Position numbers and translations under genes: made by a program | Part shown: piece by piece, positions 22,480 through 34,055 of the stretch | Position numbering within the stretch: the first letter of the stretch is position 1 | How the letters are laid out: every line of letters begins with the position of its first letter | The notes under the pieces: model-generated | Seen by the model: the letters and a program-made list of their open reading frames with translations, nothing else | Database searches by the model: none | What the model was told of the DNA's origin: nothing | From: Aldrovandia affinis | Lineage: Eukaryota > Chordata > Actinopteri > Notacanthiformes > Halosauridae | Reading direction: 5' to 3' | DNA: 64,000 bases | Assembly: GCA_029706075.1 (NCBI GenBank) | Contig: JAINUG010000039.1 | Span: 3,848,001-3,912,000 of the forward strand

Positions 22480-23555
22480 TGCATGTTTTATGCATACTAT
22501 ATCCGCCAAAGTTATTCAAATCCGTGTCACGACACTTGTACCAGTTGTGGGAAGAATATCCTGTTAGGCAACGGGCAATAAAGTATTCTATTGGGTCAAT
22601 TCCATTTCAGTTCAGGAAACGAATTGAAATTCAATTAATGAATTGGAGCCAACGTGTCCGTGTGCAGAGGGGCTGCTTGCAGCCTCAAACTATTTATTCA
22701 TAAGAAACTTATTTTAGAACACATTTATTTCTAATTGATTATCCTGATTGGAACTGGGCTGGGGGGATTTTTTTGGGGATTCTCTAGGCGGGGTGGGGGA
22801 GGGTATGCTTTTCCTGTTTTGTTTTGTGTTATTGACATAAAAGTGTAATGCAAATGTATGACAAAAAAAAGGCACTCCTGTTCTAATGTCATTTGTTTTC
22901 AGTTTTTTGCCCTGGAAGCATGCCTTCAGTCACCCCTAAGGGGCATTAGGGACAGGGAAAGTACACGCTGTACATCTCACTGTCTCAGTGTGAGCTAACC
23001 CGGGACATTAATCTGCGCTGTGGAACCTCTGCACGTTTGTAAACTCTGCGGTCAAGCATCCAGAACGCGGGAGTTCCATCTGGCCTTTTGAAGCTAAACG
23101 GAACAACACAACGCACTGCTGGTAGAAACATAAAAGCACAAAAAACTTGCAGATATTCCTTCCTAACACGTTTGACACGTTGCTCCATTAGCAACGAAAA
23201 GGAAAAAAACCCAAACAAAACTGAATTTCCCTCACGAGAAAAAAAAAAAAAAAGACGAATGTTTGCATGCATTCCGAAAGTTCTCTTGTTTGTTTCCCCC
23301 AGTTGATCTCTCTGTGTCGCTGCAACCCCTCCCACATCCTGTCGAGTTGGAGGGGTTGGCCAGGGTGCATGAGCCTGGGGAGGGTCAAACGAGATCAGTC
23401 AGGCATTTCTGATGCCCCTTTTCTCTCCCTCTCTCCACCACCCCCCTCCTTCCCTTCCTCCTTCTGTCCAGAGACCACCCCACCCCCCTCTCTCTGGAGC
23501 AGGAGACTCTGGCAAGGACATGAAGGAATGCGGAGCAGTGTAATCACCACCTCGT
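22480..23555. other. Unique DNA, no gene seen
   Basis: Unique sequence with an A run near 23240-23254 and no recognisable coding feature. Overlapping frames on both strands at 22985-23611 have no known domain. Confidence 0.5.
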
Positions 23556-23559
23556 CAGC

Positions 23560-24140
23560 TGGGCTCTCCGCCGTGAGCCGGCCGTCCAATAATGCACCTT
23601 TAATTGAATAGCTTATCTGCGCCGATCTCCCCGGCCGGAGGCGGAGCCAGGGCGCGGGAGGCAGATGGCGGAACGGCCCTTCCAAACGCGCCGTGGCGAG
23701 GAGCATCGCCCCGGCGCCATGGCAACCGGCCACGGCCGACCCGACACCGCACCGCCGCTCGCCGCTCGCCTTCCCCCCGTCTCAAGTCCGCCCTCAGTCG
23801 CCATAGCGCCTCCGCTTTGCTAATCAGAGTTTTTTCTTCTTTTTCACCCCCTGTTTCACCCTCCCCTTGCTTACAGAGGAGCTCTCTTCCTCCGCGAGTC
23901 CGGAAAAGCCTGCACAACCCAGTGGCCCGGGGGGAGGCCTATTAATTAATTCACTCCCATTAAGCCTCTTCCTCCAGCACTGCGCTCAGCCACCCATGGA
24001 GCGGCGGTGCGGGGAACGATGAATCCAGATTTCTGTTCCTCCACGGGCGAAACCAACCCCCTGACGGGCACCCACGGTCAGACCTACAGGGACGGGAGAG
24101 GGACTCGGTTCTGAACGCAGACGGGGAGAGATGTCTGACC
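23560..24140. promoter_or_regulatory. CpG island
   Basis: By hand count about 30 CpG lie in the 240 bases from 23581 to 23820, near or above the value expected from base composition, whereas fish bulk DNA is CpG-depleted. The left edge includes a homeodomain-type TTTAATTGAA. Several overlapping open frames on both strands (up to 113 codons) follow from the high GC. CpG islands often mark promoters, but no first exon or TATA element is identified. Confidence 0.5.
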
Positions 24141-24149
24141 CACTCTTTC

Positions 24150-26325
24150 ATTCTGATGCATATTTATGAGGGGGGAGTGTCACTTTCACCTCAGGACGAT
24201 AAGATGTCACATTTTCCACCCGTGCTCTTTTCTTTTCTTCCGGTCACCGCCGTCTTCCGAACCCCTCGTTTAGGAAGAACCACGCGTGGAATATCGCACG
24301 CGGTATCGTGTTTCCTCATCGAAGGCCATTTTCTTCAGTCTACCAACATCCTCAAAATATCATAGTGACGTCAGAATAAAGAACACAAATGAACACAGTT
24401 CGTACGGTCTACTGAAAACATAAAACTATTATTGATGTTTTTTTAAGAGTACTCACCGGAATCCCCTTTATTATGTGCATGTTAACACGTTGGAACATAT
24501 GACTCTCTGGGGGTAATGAGTTGCCCTTCATAGTTCAGTGCTCTACCTAGGAACCCTCCAGCCTTTTGCCAATTAGAATCCAGACACGTAGAGCGCGTCG
24601 AGTCACTGTTCCACTGCTCCCTATTCTAACCCTGTATTCAGTACAGTTTGTACAATACAATGATTGGTTTTCCCCAATCATGAAATGAGCAAGAATGTTG
24701 GGCATTAAGTAGATCAGCGTACATGGACACATGGTCACCTGGGTAACACTGTTGGCCCCATTCATTAATTCATTTATTTACTTTATTTGAAATATTTGAA
24801 ACCTTTAGACCCCAGTAAAGGTCCTACAGATTGCTGACAATTATAAAAGAAGCATTCTATTTTTACCGATTTTATTCAGAACGATGATTGCAGGTTTTGG
24901 TTAGTAATGTGTGTGACTTGAAATGTTCAAATGCATGTATGAAGTTGTTTCTAGTAAAACTTGAAAAGACTCCAGCAGGTCCCTGTTTTTCCCAACGAAA
25001 CATGTGACAAACCAAAACCTACAATCACATGTTTAATTTCGCATCTCGAGGTTGCTTACAATCCGGATACACATTTTCGAAGCGAAAACAGAAGAGATCC
25101 CAGATGCGTCTCATTGTGTTCTCTGGAGGAGACACATTTTTTAAATATGTACATAAAGCGCTTCCAGGTTTTCCTCGCTGTCGTCCCTCTGCTTGATTTC
25201 CATTCTCCCGCTCTGGGCAGCGTCCCCTGACGCTCTCACAAAGAGGCCGCTGCCGATGTGGAGAAGCGGTGCACCCTGGGAGATTTGGCTGAGTGCCAGA
25301 GGCCCCCCCCACCCCTTTCTGCAGCCAGGTGTACCTGGGAGGCCTGGACTCCGCCCGTGATGGTACAAAGCCCTCCCCCAGCTGGCTCAGCCTTAAAGGG
25401 ACGGCGTCCCCTGTCAGGCACGGATGAGGTGCGCAAAGCCAGCCCTTCCCTTTCTTGGCTCATATTCGGACACGCTGCTCTCTCCCATTCACCTGTCAGC
25501 ATGCGAGGTTTCCCATGGTATCGGCTTTCCCCCTGGCTCGGCCCATCCGCCTGCGCTACCCTCTCCTGCCCTTTGGTGCCTGCGCAGGGCTGCCAGACCG
25601 ATTCTCAGCCTGTCAGTTTGGGACAGTGTTTCCTCCTCATGCATAATGATTCATAGATATTTTCTCCTCATGCCAGACACAGACTTCTGTTTTCCATGTC
25701 CACCGCGCACTCCCGCTCTCCAATCTCACTCTTTCTCTCACTATCTCTCCCCCTTCTCTCTCGATCTCTCCCTTTCTCAATTCAATTTCGATTTAAATGC
25801 TTTACTGGCACGACATATTTTAAAAATACATATTGCTAAAGCATGACCGTTAAAAGAAAACAATACAAAATAAATATACAGATAAAGCAACAACCACATT
25901 AATAATAGTAAAATAGTAATACATAAACACATGCTTGTGAATTATTACATAACTATGAATGAACACAGATTTGACAAATTGACAAACACAGGGGTCACTG
26001 GTCTCCCTCTGGCTGTGGCAGGTAGCTACATATTGTGCGGCCAATTTTAAACAGCACCGTTCCTCTCCTAGGAGGATTTGTATTTGTTGTGCTTCAGGCA
26101 GGGTGGGGAAGTTTGGATATAGTATTGCACAGTTTACTAAAGACATTTTCTTGAATGTTTTTGTATTTCTCACGTTCAGTGCGGAGCGGAAGTGCAGCTC
26201 TGTCCTGGAAATGTTCGTAAATGTGAGAGCGTGTCACGCCCTGAGCTGCTTTGCAACTGAGAGATCATCTGGGAAACAAAGAACAAAAAAAAGAGAAAAA
26301 GACAGAAGGTTTACAAGTACTAAAT
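24150..26325. other. Unique DNA with overlapping unassigned frames
   Basis: No gene is recognised. At 25236-25846 long frames overlap on both strands (132 and 140 codons on +, 88 on -), which argues for composition rather than coding. A CT-rich patch lies at about 25715-25780. Confidence 0.5.
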
Positions 26326-26330
26326 CTATG

Positions 26331-26542
26331 GGCGGCAGTGTAGTGTAATGGTTAGGGAACCGGGCTTGTAACTTAGAGGTTGCTGGTTTGACTCCCACGT
26401 GGGGCACTGCCTTTGCACCCTTGAGCAGGGTACTTAACCTGAATTGCTTCAGTGAAATATCCAGCTGTATAAATGGATTGTATGTAAAGAAAATGTAAAC
26501 TGTGTAAGTCACTCTGGATAATGCCTAAAATGTTAAATGTAT
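26331..26542 (+). mobile_element. V-SINE, moderately diverged
   Basis: It has the head GTGTAATGGTTAGGGAACCG, a degraded B box (GGTTTGACTCCC near 26385), the core ACCCTTGAGCAGGGTACTTA, the block CTGTATAAATGGAT and a truncated tail GTCACTCTGGATAATG. It lacks the GAGCGTCTGC part of the tail and the clean TGTAA repeats present in the 12.1-kb copy. Confidence 0.9.
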
Positions 26543-26605
26543 AGCTTCAGTTTGCATGTGTAAACTGATATGTGGGTAACCCCACTAAAGTAAATAAGTA
26601 AGGTG

Positions 26606-26630
26606 AAACAAACAAACAAACAAACAAAAA
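26606..26630. repeat. (CAAA)n microsatellite
   Basis: About six ACAA units followed by an A-rich stretch, close to the 3' side of the V-SINE. Confidence 0.85.
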
Positions 26631-26639
26631 TACAAAAGA

Positions 26640-27230
26640 AAAAAAAATATGATAAAGCAATAAAGACACTGGAGATGAGGATCTCACAACGTGACTAAGG
26701 TCAGCCAGATGCAGAGCTCATTCACTATTGTTACTGACCGCAAAGGAAACCCAAACACGCCGAAACAACCGCCTACTGCCGCTCCGGGGCCGCAATGCCT
26801 TCGCCATCCAAAATCCGAGCACCCTTCCCGTCCCCCTGGCAACGCAGGCCACGCCTGCTGCGATTTGTCGGGACGACTTTCAAACAAAACCCTTCCCCTG
26901 TAAACAAAACCGGCGTGTTTTGATCGGGGCTCCAGATGCCGCTTATCGATCTCCCCCTGGATTCGGGAGATTTTCCTTTTCTCGGCTCACCTCGGAAAAC
27001 AAAGACAGAAACGGGCTCTGAAGCCGCGGCTCTTTTCAGTTTCTGGGAGCGCCTGTCTTCTCCGCTCGGCATATGGGTTCAGCCGTCAGTGGGGGAACTG
27101 CCCCTTCACTTTGTTCTCTTTCTCTCTGGTAAATAATGCAGTGTATCTCTTTTCAGTGGTCTACCGCAGTGCTGCTGCCTCCACCGCTGCTGTGGGCCCA
27201 CCGAGGGGGTGTGAGAGCGCCTGTCTATGG
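26640..27230. other. Unique DNA, no gene seen
   Basis: GC-rich overlapping frames on both strands at 26691-27136 with no recognised domain. Confidence 0.5.
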
Positions 27231-27235
27231 GGTCG

Positions 27236-27676
27236 GTCACTCACTAACTCACCCTGAGTAGGGTCATTTATTCACTATCTCTCACCCTGAGTAGGGTCAC
27301 TCATTCACTAACTCACCCTGAGTAGGGTCACTTATTCACTATCTCTCACCCTGAGTAGGGTCACTTATTCACTATCTCTCACCCTGAGTAGGGTCACTTA
27401 TTCACTATCTCTCACCCTAAGTAGGGTCACTTATTCACTATCTCTCACCCTAAGTAGGGTTGGTTATTCACTATCTCTCACCCTAAGTAGGGTCGGTTAT
27501 TCACTATCTCTCACCCTAAGTAGGGTCGGTTATTCACTATCTCTCACCCTAAGTAGGGTCACTTATTCACTATCTCTCACCCTAAGTAGGGTCACTTATT
27601 CACTATCTCTCACCCTGAGCAGGGCAACTCGCGCACTATCTCACCCCCTCGGTAGGTTTAGTCGCTCACTAGCCCG
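27236..27676. repeat. 33-bp minisatellite, about 13 units
   Basis: The unit runs TCACTTATTCACTATCTCTC then ACCCTGAGTAGGG. Thirteen GTAGGG-type ends can be counted. Early units have GAGTAGGG and later ones TAAGTAGGG, and a central group changes GGGTCAC to GGGTCGG or GGGTTGG. The first and third units are shorter, and the last two are diverged (GAGCAGGG, CGGTAGG). Confidence 0.95.
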
Positions 27677-27679
27677 GTC

Positions 27680-30250
27680 TTTTGTGTACAGAGAGAACTG
27701 TGGCCTGGTCCACACCGTACATAAGTTTGGGTCAAATACATGTTTGAAAAACTCTTTACATGCTGGTAAAACTTGAGAACGCTCCTAGAGAGTTTTCAAC
27801 GAAACATGTCAATAAGCAAAACGAACAATCTTATGAAAGAATGATTTTGTTTTGAGTATTAGAGAAAATAGAGATTCCTTTTAAAATTGTCAATAGCCTG
27901 AAGGAATTTCACCGGTGTCTACAGGTGTCAAACGCCATGTGACACACCCTGGAGTGGAAGAGAACAGCAGGACAGAGGGAATGGAGTTATTAGTCTAGGG
28001 ACCAGATTTTATTATTCTCCCTGACACGAACACGGGGAGATAGAGAGAGAGAGAGAGAGAGCACAGACAAATAAAATAAATAACAAAAAGGTCTCTTCAG
28101 CCGTCCCCCTCGCGGGTTCCGGCCACAAATCTTAAACTAAAATAATAAACGAAATCAAACCGCCCTTCGGCAAAATGCTAATCATAAACACAAACAGATG
28201 CTCTGCGACTTTTTGGTTGCCGTAGCTTTTGTGTCTGCGGTCTCACTATTTTTCTCACGCTCGGCCTTCCAGCTTCCCTGTTTCAGCCACCTACTAAGAG
28301 AGCGGAGCAGTTTTAAGCACACAGGTATGATTAGAAAATGCCGGACAGGTGTGTGCGCTGGCTGTCCTGCCAGTAGGCGTGGCCGTTAATCACCCCGATT
28401 CCCCTGGAGAGACCGACGCCTTCCACAACAGGGATAAAGTATTTCAAATAATGAACTCACCTGTAATTCTGATTGTACAGTAACAAGACATTTCATCCTG
28501 ATAACACAGATGCAGTACTCTGTAGAAGGCAGCCAGCGAACAGAAAGAGATCAAATACGAAGGAAAAGCTCATGGAATGTTTGGTGTGGTAGATAAGTAG
28601 ATAAACTGTGAATTATATTGTCGTTGAATGTCAAAGCCATTTGTGAAAAGGCGTTGTTGTTTTAGATACGCAGTGATATTAAATAATAAACTGCCTCATG
28701 CAAATGTACAGACTATTATTCATTGTTGAGTTTAAATTGAGTGAGCTGAATGATAACAGTGTTGGGCAACGCTTCAAGCACTTGATCTGGACTGAAGGGA
28801 GTCAAGGGTTCAAATTCTGGCGTGGCACAGCTGTTATGTCCTCAAGCACAGGACAGATGTTCCCCCAGTACAGAACCAGCCTTATAGATAAGCTCTATAA
28901 TATGTAAACATTGAAAGTTGGCCAGCATATAAGGTTGTTCCCAGGAAAAGAATCAAATGCAGTCATGCAAAACTAACACCAAGAACAATTCGCATAAAAG
29001 ATGATAATGGCATCCATGAGAGACAATGACAATGGCAACGCAACGTGCTGCCACAGACTGCTTTGTCGATTCATTTCTCCAATGTAGCGTCGGAATGATT
29101 TCAGTTTTTTATAGCAGAGACCCAGCACCGAGCTCAAAAGTGACTCTTTCCTCTTGCGTACCCTGAACTCCCACACCCTGCATACAGCTCTTCGTCTTCG
29201 AGAGAGCAACTGGGCCAGGGAATCTGCCCTAGGAACACGGCTGATCCTGGGTGGGTGGGGTGTGGGCGAAGGCGTATGGCATCTGGCTTAGACCTCAGCC
29301 TGAAGCCAAACAGCCGTGTTTTACATTTTAAAGGCACTAGAATTAATTACCATTATTGCTTCCATGTTGCAGACGTGGGGGAAAAAATGCTTTTGTGACT
29401 AATCTGTTTGCAGGCTCGCTGGTGTAAAGAATTTGCAATATTTGACCGTATTTCCAACAGGAATTAAATGATGGATTAAGGAGATGCTACACATAAAATG
29501 AAATGTATTAATTCGGAAAGTGTTCATTGGTCGGGTTTTGCAAGCTGCATCTGTTTTAACAATAAATCACAGACATTTTGGACCGCTTGCAAAGACAAAA
29601 CGGTTAATAACACATTTTAATATCAATAATGCATTTTATTTGTTAGTGCCTTTCTGTAGCACTCATAGACACTCATAGCACAAAGACAATTATTTTACCT
29701 TAAATTAATATTATTATTGTTAAAAATACATGGTTTTGGAATGGCTCGAGAAGCATCACTGCCTCCCTTCTGTGTAGCTTGGCTAGCTCTTACTGTGCGT
29801 TCCACACATTCTTAACATTTTAAATACCTATTATTAATTAGTTTGACTATTTATTTATTTCATGTTCCTGTTCCAAGCACCTTGTCACAGTTACAGCAGA
29901 TCCATAGCTCCGAAGATGACAGAATCCGATTGATTGTGTGTAAAATTTCAACATCGCTGCCCTTGAGTAGACCCCCAGAACAAAACTGCATACTTTTTTT
30001 ACTCAGGATATTCCCCGCTGTAACGCATTCCATAGTCATTCTGTTATTCTGGCTGGGGTTCCTGCCTGTTCCTGCCAAACGTATCCCATAAACACACTGA
30101 TTGCTGAAGTCCAGACTCTGCAGGGGGCACTCCGTAAGTGTCAGCTCTCGCACGTCTGTGCCCTCAGACAATCTCCCTCTATTCTGCATTCATCACAAAC
30201 ACATTTTACCTACCTTGTGATTTATGATGGCTTACTGTCAGTCAAGCTCT
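27680..30250. other. Unique DNA with a short GA repeat
   Basis: A (GA)n run lies at 28038-28061. No coding gene is recognised. At 28770-28870 a GGGTTCAAATTCTGG B-box-like sequence hints at an old SINE, but neither core nor tail is clear. Confidence 0.5.
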
Positions 30251-30257
30251 ATATCTT

Positions 30258-30311
30258 TGTGTGTGTGTGTGTGTGTGAGTGTGTGTATTTGTGTGTGTGT
30301 GTGTGTGTGTT
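30258..30311. repeat. (GT)n microsatellite
   Basis: Interrupted GT repeat (GTGTGAGTGTGTGTATTTGT inside). Confidence 0.95.
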
Positions 30312-30319
30312 TGAGTATT

Positions 30320-32000
30320 GTGGTAAATATTGTACTGCCTGTTGTGCATGTAAACATAGTTACATTTTATGAGACTGGTGTTTTAGTAATACAAACTTTT
30401 CAATTTGAAATGTAATACGTCATCAGGAAAACTTGCATTCCATTAAATATTTTGCTCAATATTTGATAATGATGTGAGGATGTCTGCATTTCTTCTATTC
30501 AGATTATATGAAGATGTTCATTATTAGTAGCAGCATAATTAGTCATAATCATAGTACGTTATTAATAATAAGTTAGTTCATAAATATATGGACATGGTAC
30601 TAGATGTGTAAAAACTAAAATATGTCTAGAATATGCTTGAAGGAAAACAACCAAAGAAGTCCTGTGATTTTCACATTTCACATTCTCTGCCTCAACTTCA
30701 CTGCCTTCACTGCCTCAACTTAATTTCTTGGCACTCCAATAATGAACACACCCATCCAGTATCATTGACACTGGCATGCAGCCCTTTCCTTAAAATCTCT
30801 ATTATCGTAATCAAATAGTATTATGTTTCTTACGTTCTTATGTTTCTTACATTCAAACAGTTTAGCGGGGCTATGAGCAATGCTAACATGGTGCTTTAAA
30901 TCACGCCTGTGGCTCTATTCACACCCCTGAGCCAAGTGGGGGAAGTGGGGCGCGAGGGCTATGGGTGCGGTTTTCAGACCACATGGTACTAGGTCATTTG
31001 AACAAAATTCAAAAGTGCACTCACTCAGTGCACTTTTATGATTGATGATGAAGTTCGTTTCCTTGTAAACTTGTGGGAAGTTGGGCATAGCTGCCAGCGA
31101 AAGAAGCCAAAACAAACAGCTAAAGGCTGATTCATTTCAGAAATCAAGGCAATGAAGTGGCTTGTGCGTGTGTACATTGAAAATATTAGAAAAATATATT
31201 GTGATATTTTACTTTGAAATACGAGCATGACTCAACTGTGTTGCGTAAAAATGTATGCCTGTGCTGAATCAGTAAATGTTTTCTCTTAACGCTGAATACA
31301 ACTTGCCTGTACGCTACCCTCCAACACGAGCCAGAGAACCAAATGACCACCCTTTTTTTTTTCTCTTTTTTTTTTTACAGGACGTGCTCCACCCAAGTTT
31401 GAGCAGGATATGAGACTGTTTGCTTCACGGTTTCCTGTGTGACTGACCGTGGTGCCAGGGAAGCACTGCTGTCCACTAATTAACCTGTGCTTGTAATGCT
31501 CAAATGAGAATTTCTCCCTGCATGGGTGTGATCTCATTAGCATTTTTGTTATCCGCATCATCGGTGAGGCAACTGCCCCCCAGCATGGCGGAGGCATTTT
31601 ACTGCTTAAGCTACAGCGTCGGTGACCTGTCTCATTAGCCCCCTTCTGTACGAGCGCTACAGTAATTGTTTTTCGAGTGAAGAACGTTCGGAAGAAAAGA
31701 TGCATGGGAAATGATTGAGTGCGATTGTCTGTACTGCCTGTTTGGCCAGAGGGGAGACAGATCACAGATCTCTATATAGTACAGTAAGTTGCCTCTGTGA
31801 GCCTGCTGGGTCTGCTGCTCACACACTTTAATCAAAGTGCAATGTTCACATGCTATTTCATTTCAGTAGCTTTGCAAGCTTGTTTGTGAACATCTTAAAG
31901 ATGATTACTGTAATTCTACTTTACACAATTAATTAACCTCAGTTATTTGTCAACCTTGTTAAGTCCAATAAGTAGTCACATTAATGCTTATTTTATTAAA
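30320..32000. other. Unique DNA, possible conserved non-coding stretch
   Basis: No exon is recognised. The part at 31470-31680 is repeat-free, mid-GC and rich in homeodomain-like cores (CTAATTAACC, CTCATTAGC twice), which is the look of a developmental enhancer. This is inference only. Confidence 0.4.
31011..31037. repeat. Perfect 11-bp inverted repeat
   Basis: AAAAGTGCACT and AGTGCACTTTT are separated by CACTC. It is a small perfect hairpin of unknown role. Confidence 0.8.
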
Positions 32001-32004
32001 AAGG

Positions 32005-32305
32005 AACCCAGCAGTGTTCCTGGGTAGTAGACCAGGTTGATGCACTTAACTGAAGCATAGTGCTGTGTCCTATGGCCCAGATCCAATCCAGACTGTGCCA
32101 GTCCTGGGAATGTCTAATTAGTCGCTTCCTCGCCCAATGAGGGAGGGTTTTAGTCATAAAGGTAACCCCTGCTCCATTGCTCACAAGTGACTCCTCGGGT
32201 TGACGAGACAATCTGCAATAGCTGACCTGAGAATGTCTCCATTCCTGAGCCCAAGCACAATTAACTGGGCATTCCAAATTGGGAGAAAAAATAAACCTTG
32301 CACAC
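32005..32305 (+). mobile_element. Degraded SINE-like repeat
   Basis: It ends in GGCATTCCAAATTGGGAGAA plus A-rich sequence, a 3' end seen on a common class of fish repeats and similar to the end of the 10.1-kb element (AAATTGGGGAAAA). Internal phrases such as GTCTAATTAGTCGC and CCTCGGGTTGACGAGACAAT fit the same class. The head is too eroded to show Pol III boxes. Confidence 0.55.
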
Positions 32306-32309
32306 AGGC

Positions 32310-33820
32310 CCTGATTACGGGCCCCGGACACAAGCCTAGGACACAGAGGCCCCCAGCATACCCCCAGCATACCCCCAGCAGAATGTTCCCTGTGCCCGGG
32401 CCCTATCGCCCATGTTTGTGTTTCACTTCATTCTTCCTCTCCCCATTCTCGCTTCTCTCTTAACTCTTATTGAGTGTGTTGCGAGCCCCTGTTTCTTACC
32501 CGGGGGTCTCAGTGCCCCGCGTGTCAGCACCGCGGGGAGGGGGCAGAGCCTCCCGGAGAGAGGCCCCTCGCTGTCGCAGGCCACAGTGGGAGCTGACAGA
32601 CAGTGTGTGTCAGGAGCGCAGCGCCGCGGAGGAGTGGGAGGGAGGGATGGGTAAGGTGGAAATATCCTCCTGCCTTATAAGGTGATCCGTACCGCATGGC
32701 TTGTGTCAGAACGCGCAGAGGGCCAAAAATTAAAACAGCGGAAAAAGAGCTGGAGGGAGCATGGCTGGAGCCGTGCGCAGAGGGCTTTCAGAATCTGGGG
32801 AGACGGGAAGGCATGTGTAAAGCATATTCATCAGGCGATGCAAAGGAAGGTATTTATAAATAAAGATTTCTCCTCTCTATTAAGCAGAATATAACCTCGC
32901 TCGTGCAGACGATAAGGCAGACATGACGGACTGAGTGGTATTGAATCCTAAACTTATGGCGATTACACAAATTTCAGCCCTGCAGCAATGTGTATGGTTA
33001 GGTGTCGTCCCTCCAGCTGTACAGCATGAGTGGCTACGTTAGGAGGCGGGAGGGCGTGCCCTTGGTTGAGAGCAGTGCTTTTTAATTGCAGAACAGCTCT
33101 CTTCCCAACACTAAGAAACAACATTTCGATTTCTGAACTTGACCAGCCTTCAGGCAGAATCTTATTCAATATCACCTTTCATTGTTGTTTCGAAGTTGAC
33201 AGCAATGTTCTTCTCCGTGCACCAATAAGTAAAACACCGGACAGCCCACTTTGAGGATCTGGACATTGACCAGGCCGAACGAGATGTGAGAAGCTTTATT
33301 ATGGTTGACTGCTTACAATGTTAATGATATCTAGGATGTTTGTTTTAGTTGGAAGGCACAATGATATTTAAATGATGTATGAAACATTCTGCCGTGCAGT
33401 ATCGTGAATATCGCACAGCGAGGAAGGCTGGTTGACCAGTCAGCGCTCAGGACCGAAATTTTCCGTTATATAAATGCAGACCACAAATTGCTAAGATACC
33501 AGTGGAGAGAGTGAGCCGTGTGTAGAGGAAGGCACTGAGATACAGCTGCAGGGGAGGGAGAGAGAGGGAGAGAGAGAGAGAGAGACACACAGGTGTGTGG
33601 AGTCTGGCCAACAGAGCTGTCCCGAAGGTCGTACGCTCCCCCATCCTCCTTCCCCCACACTGCCTCATACACCCTCCCCCCCTCCCTTTTACTGGATCCA
33701 ACCCCTCCCCCATCTATATTTGTACCAACATTACTGTAACACTGCTGCTATATTAAAATAACTGTACCATTGTCAAGGAAAATATATTGCTATTGCATTT
33801 TTTAAAAACCCAAAGCATTG
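32310..33820. other. Unique DNA with a short GA repeat
   Basis: Moderately CpG-rich at 32505-32660; (GA)n at 33550-33586. Overlapping frames have no recognised domain. Confidence 0.5.
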
Positions 33821-33824
33821 ATGC

Positions 33825-34053
33825 CAGGGATCTCAAACGCCAGTGTTTGCGGTTGTTTGTGGTTCCCTTTCAACCAGCAGCCAATTTAGGCCTTGGAAAC
33901 AAGGTGTGTGGACCATTTTGCCAATTAATGGTTTATATGAACTACTTAAGTGCTGAAACACACCAAACACCAGCAGACACTGCGGGTAGACTAGTAGTAG
34001 AGAGTCTACTAGAGTTTGCAATCTCTCTCCAGGACTAGAGTTTGCGATCTCTG
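33825..34053. mobile_element. hAT-like MITE, degraded
   Basis: The left end CAGGGATCTCAAACGCCAG is matched by the complement of the right end CTAGAGTTTGCGATCTCTG at about 15 of 19 positions. The interior (CCAGCAGACACTG block) matches a common fish non-autonomous element. The right terminal sequence ACTAGAGTTTGC.ATCTCT occurs twice in tandem (34008 and 34034). No coding capacity. An 8-bp target duplication is not preserved. Confidence 0.65.
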
Positions 34054-34055
34054 AT

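Noticed and set aside
25236-25846. Overlapping 132- and 140-codon + frames and an 88-codon minus frame
   Set aside because: Mutually overlapping on both strands, no recognised domain, Pro/Ser/Cys-rich by composition.
31595-31625. Similarity of ACTGCTTAAGCTACAGCG to a miR-137-like mature sequence
   Set aside because: Only a short run matches and no complementary arm forms a miRNA hairpin.
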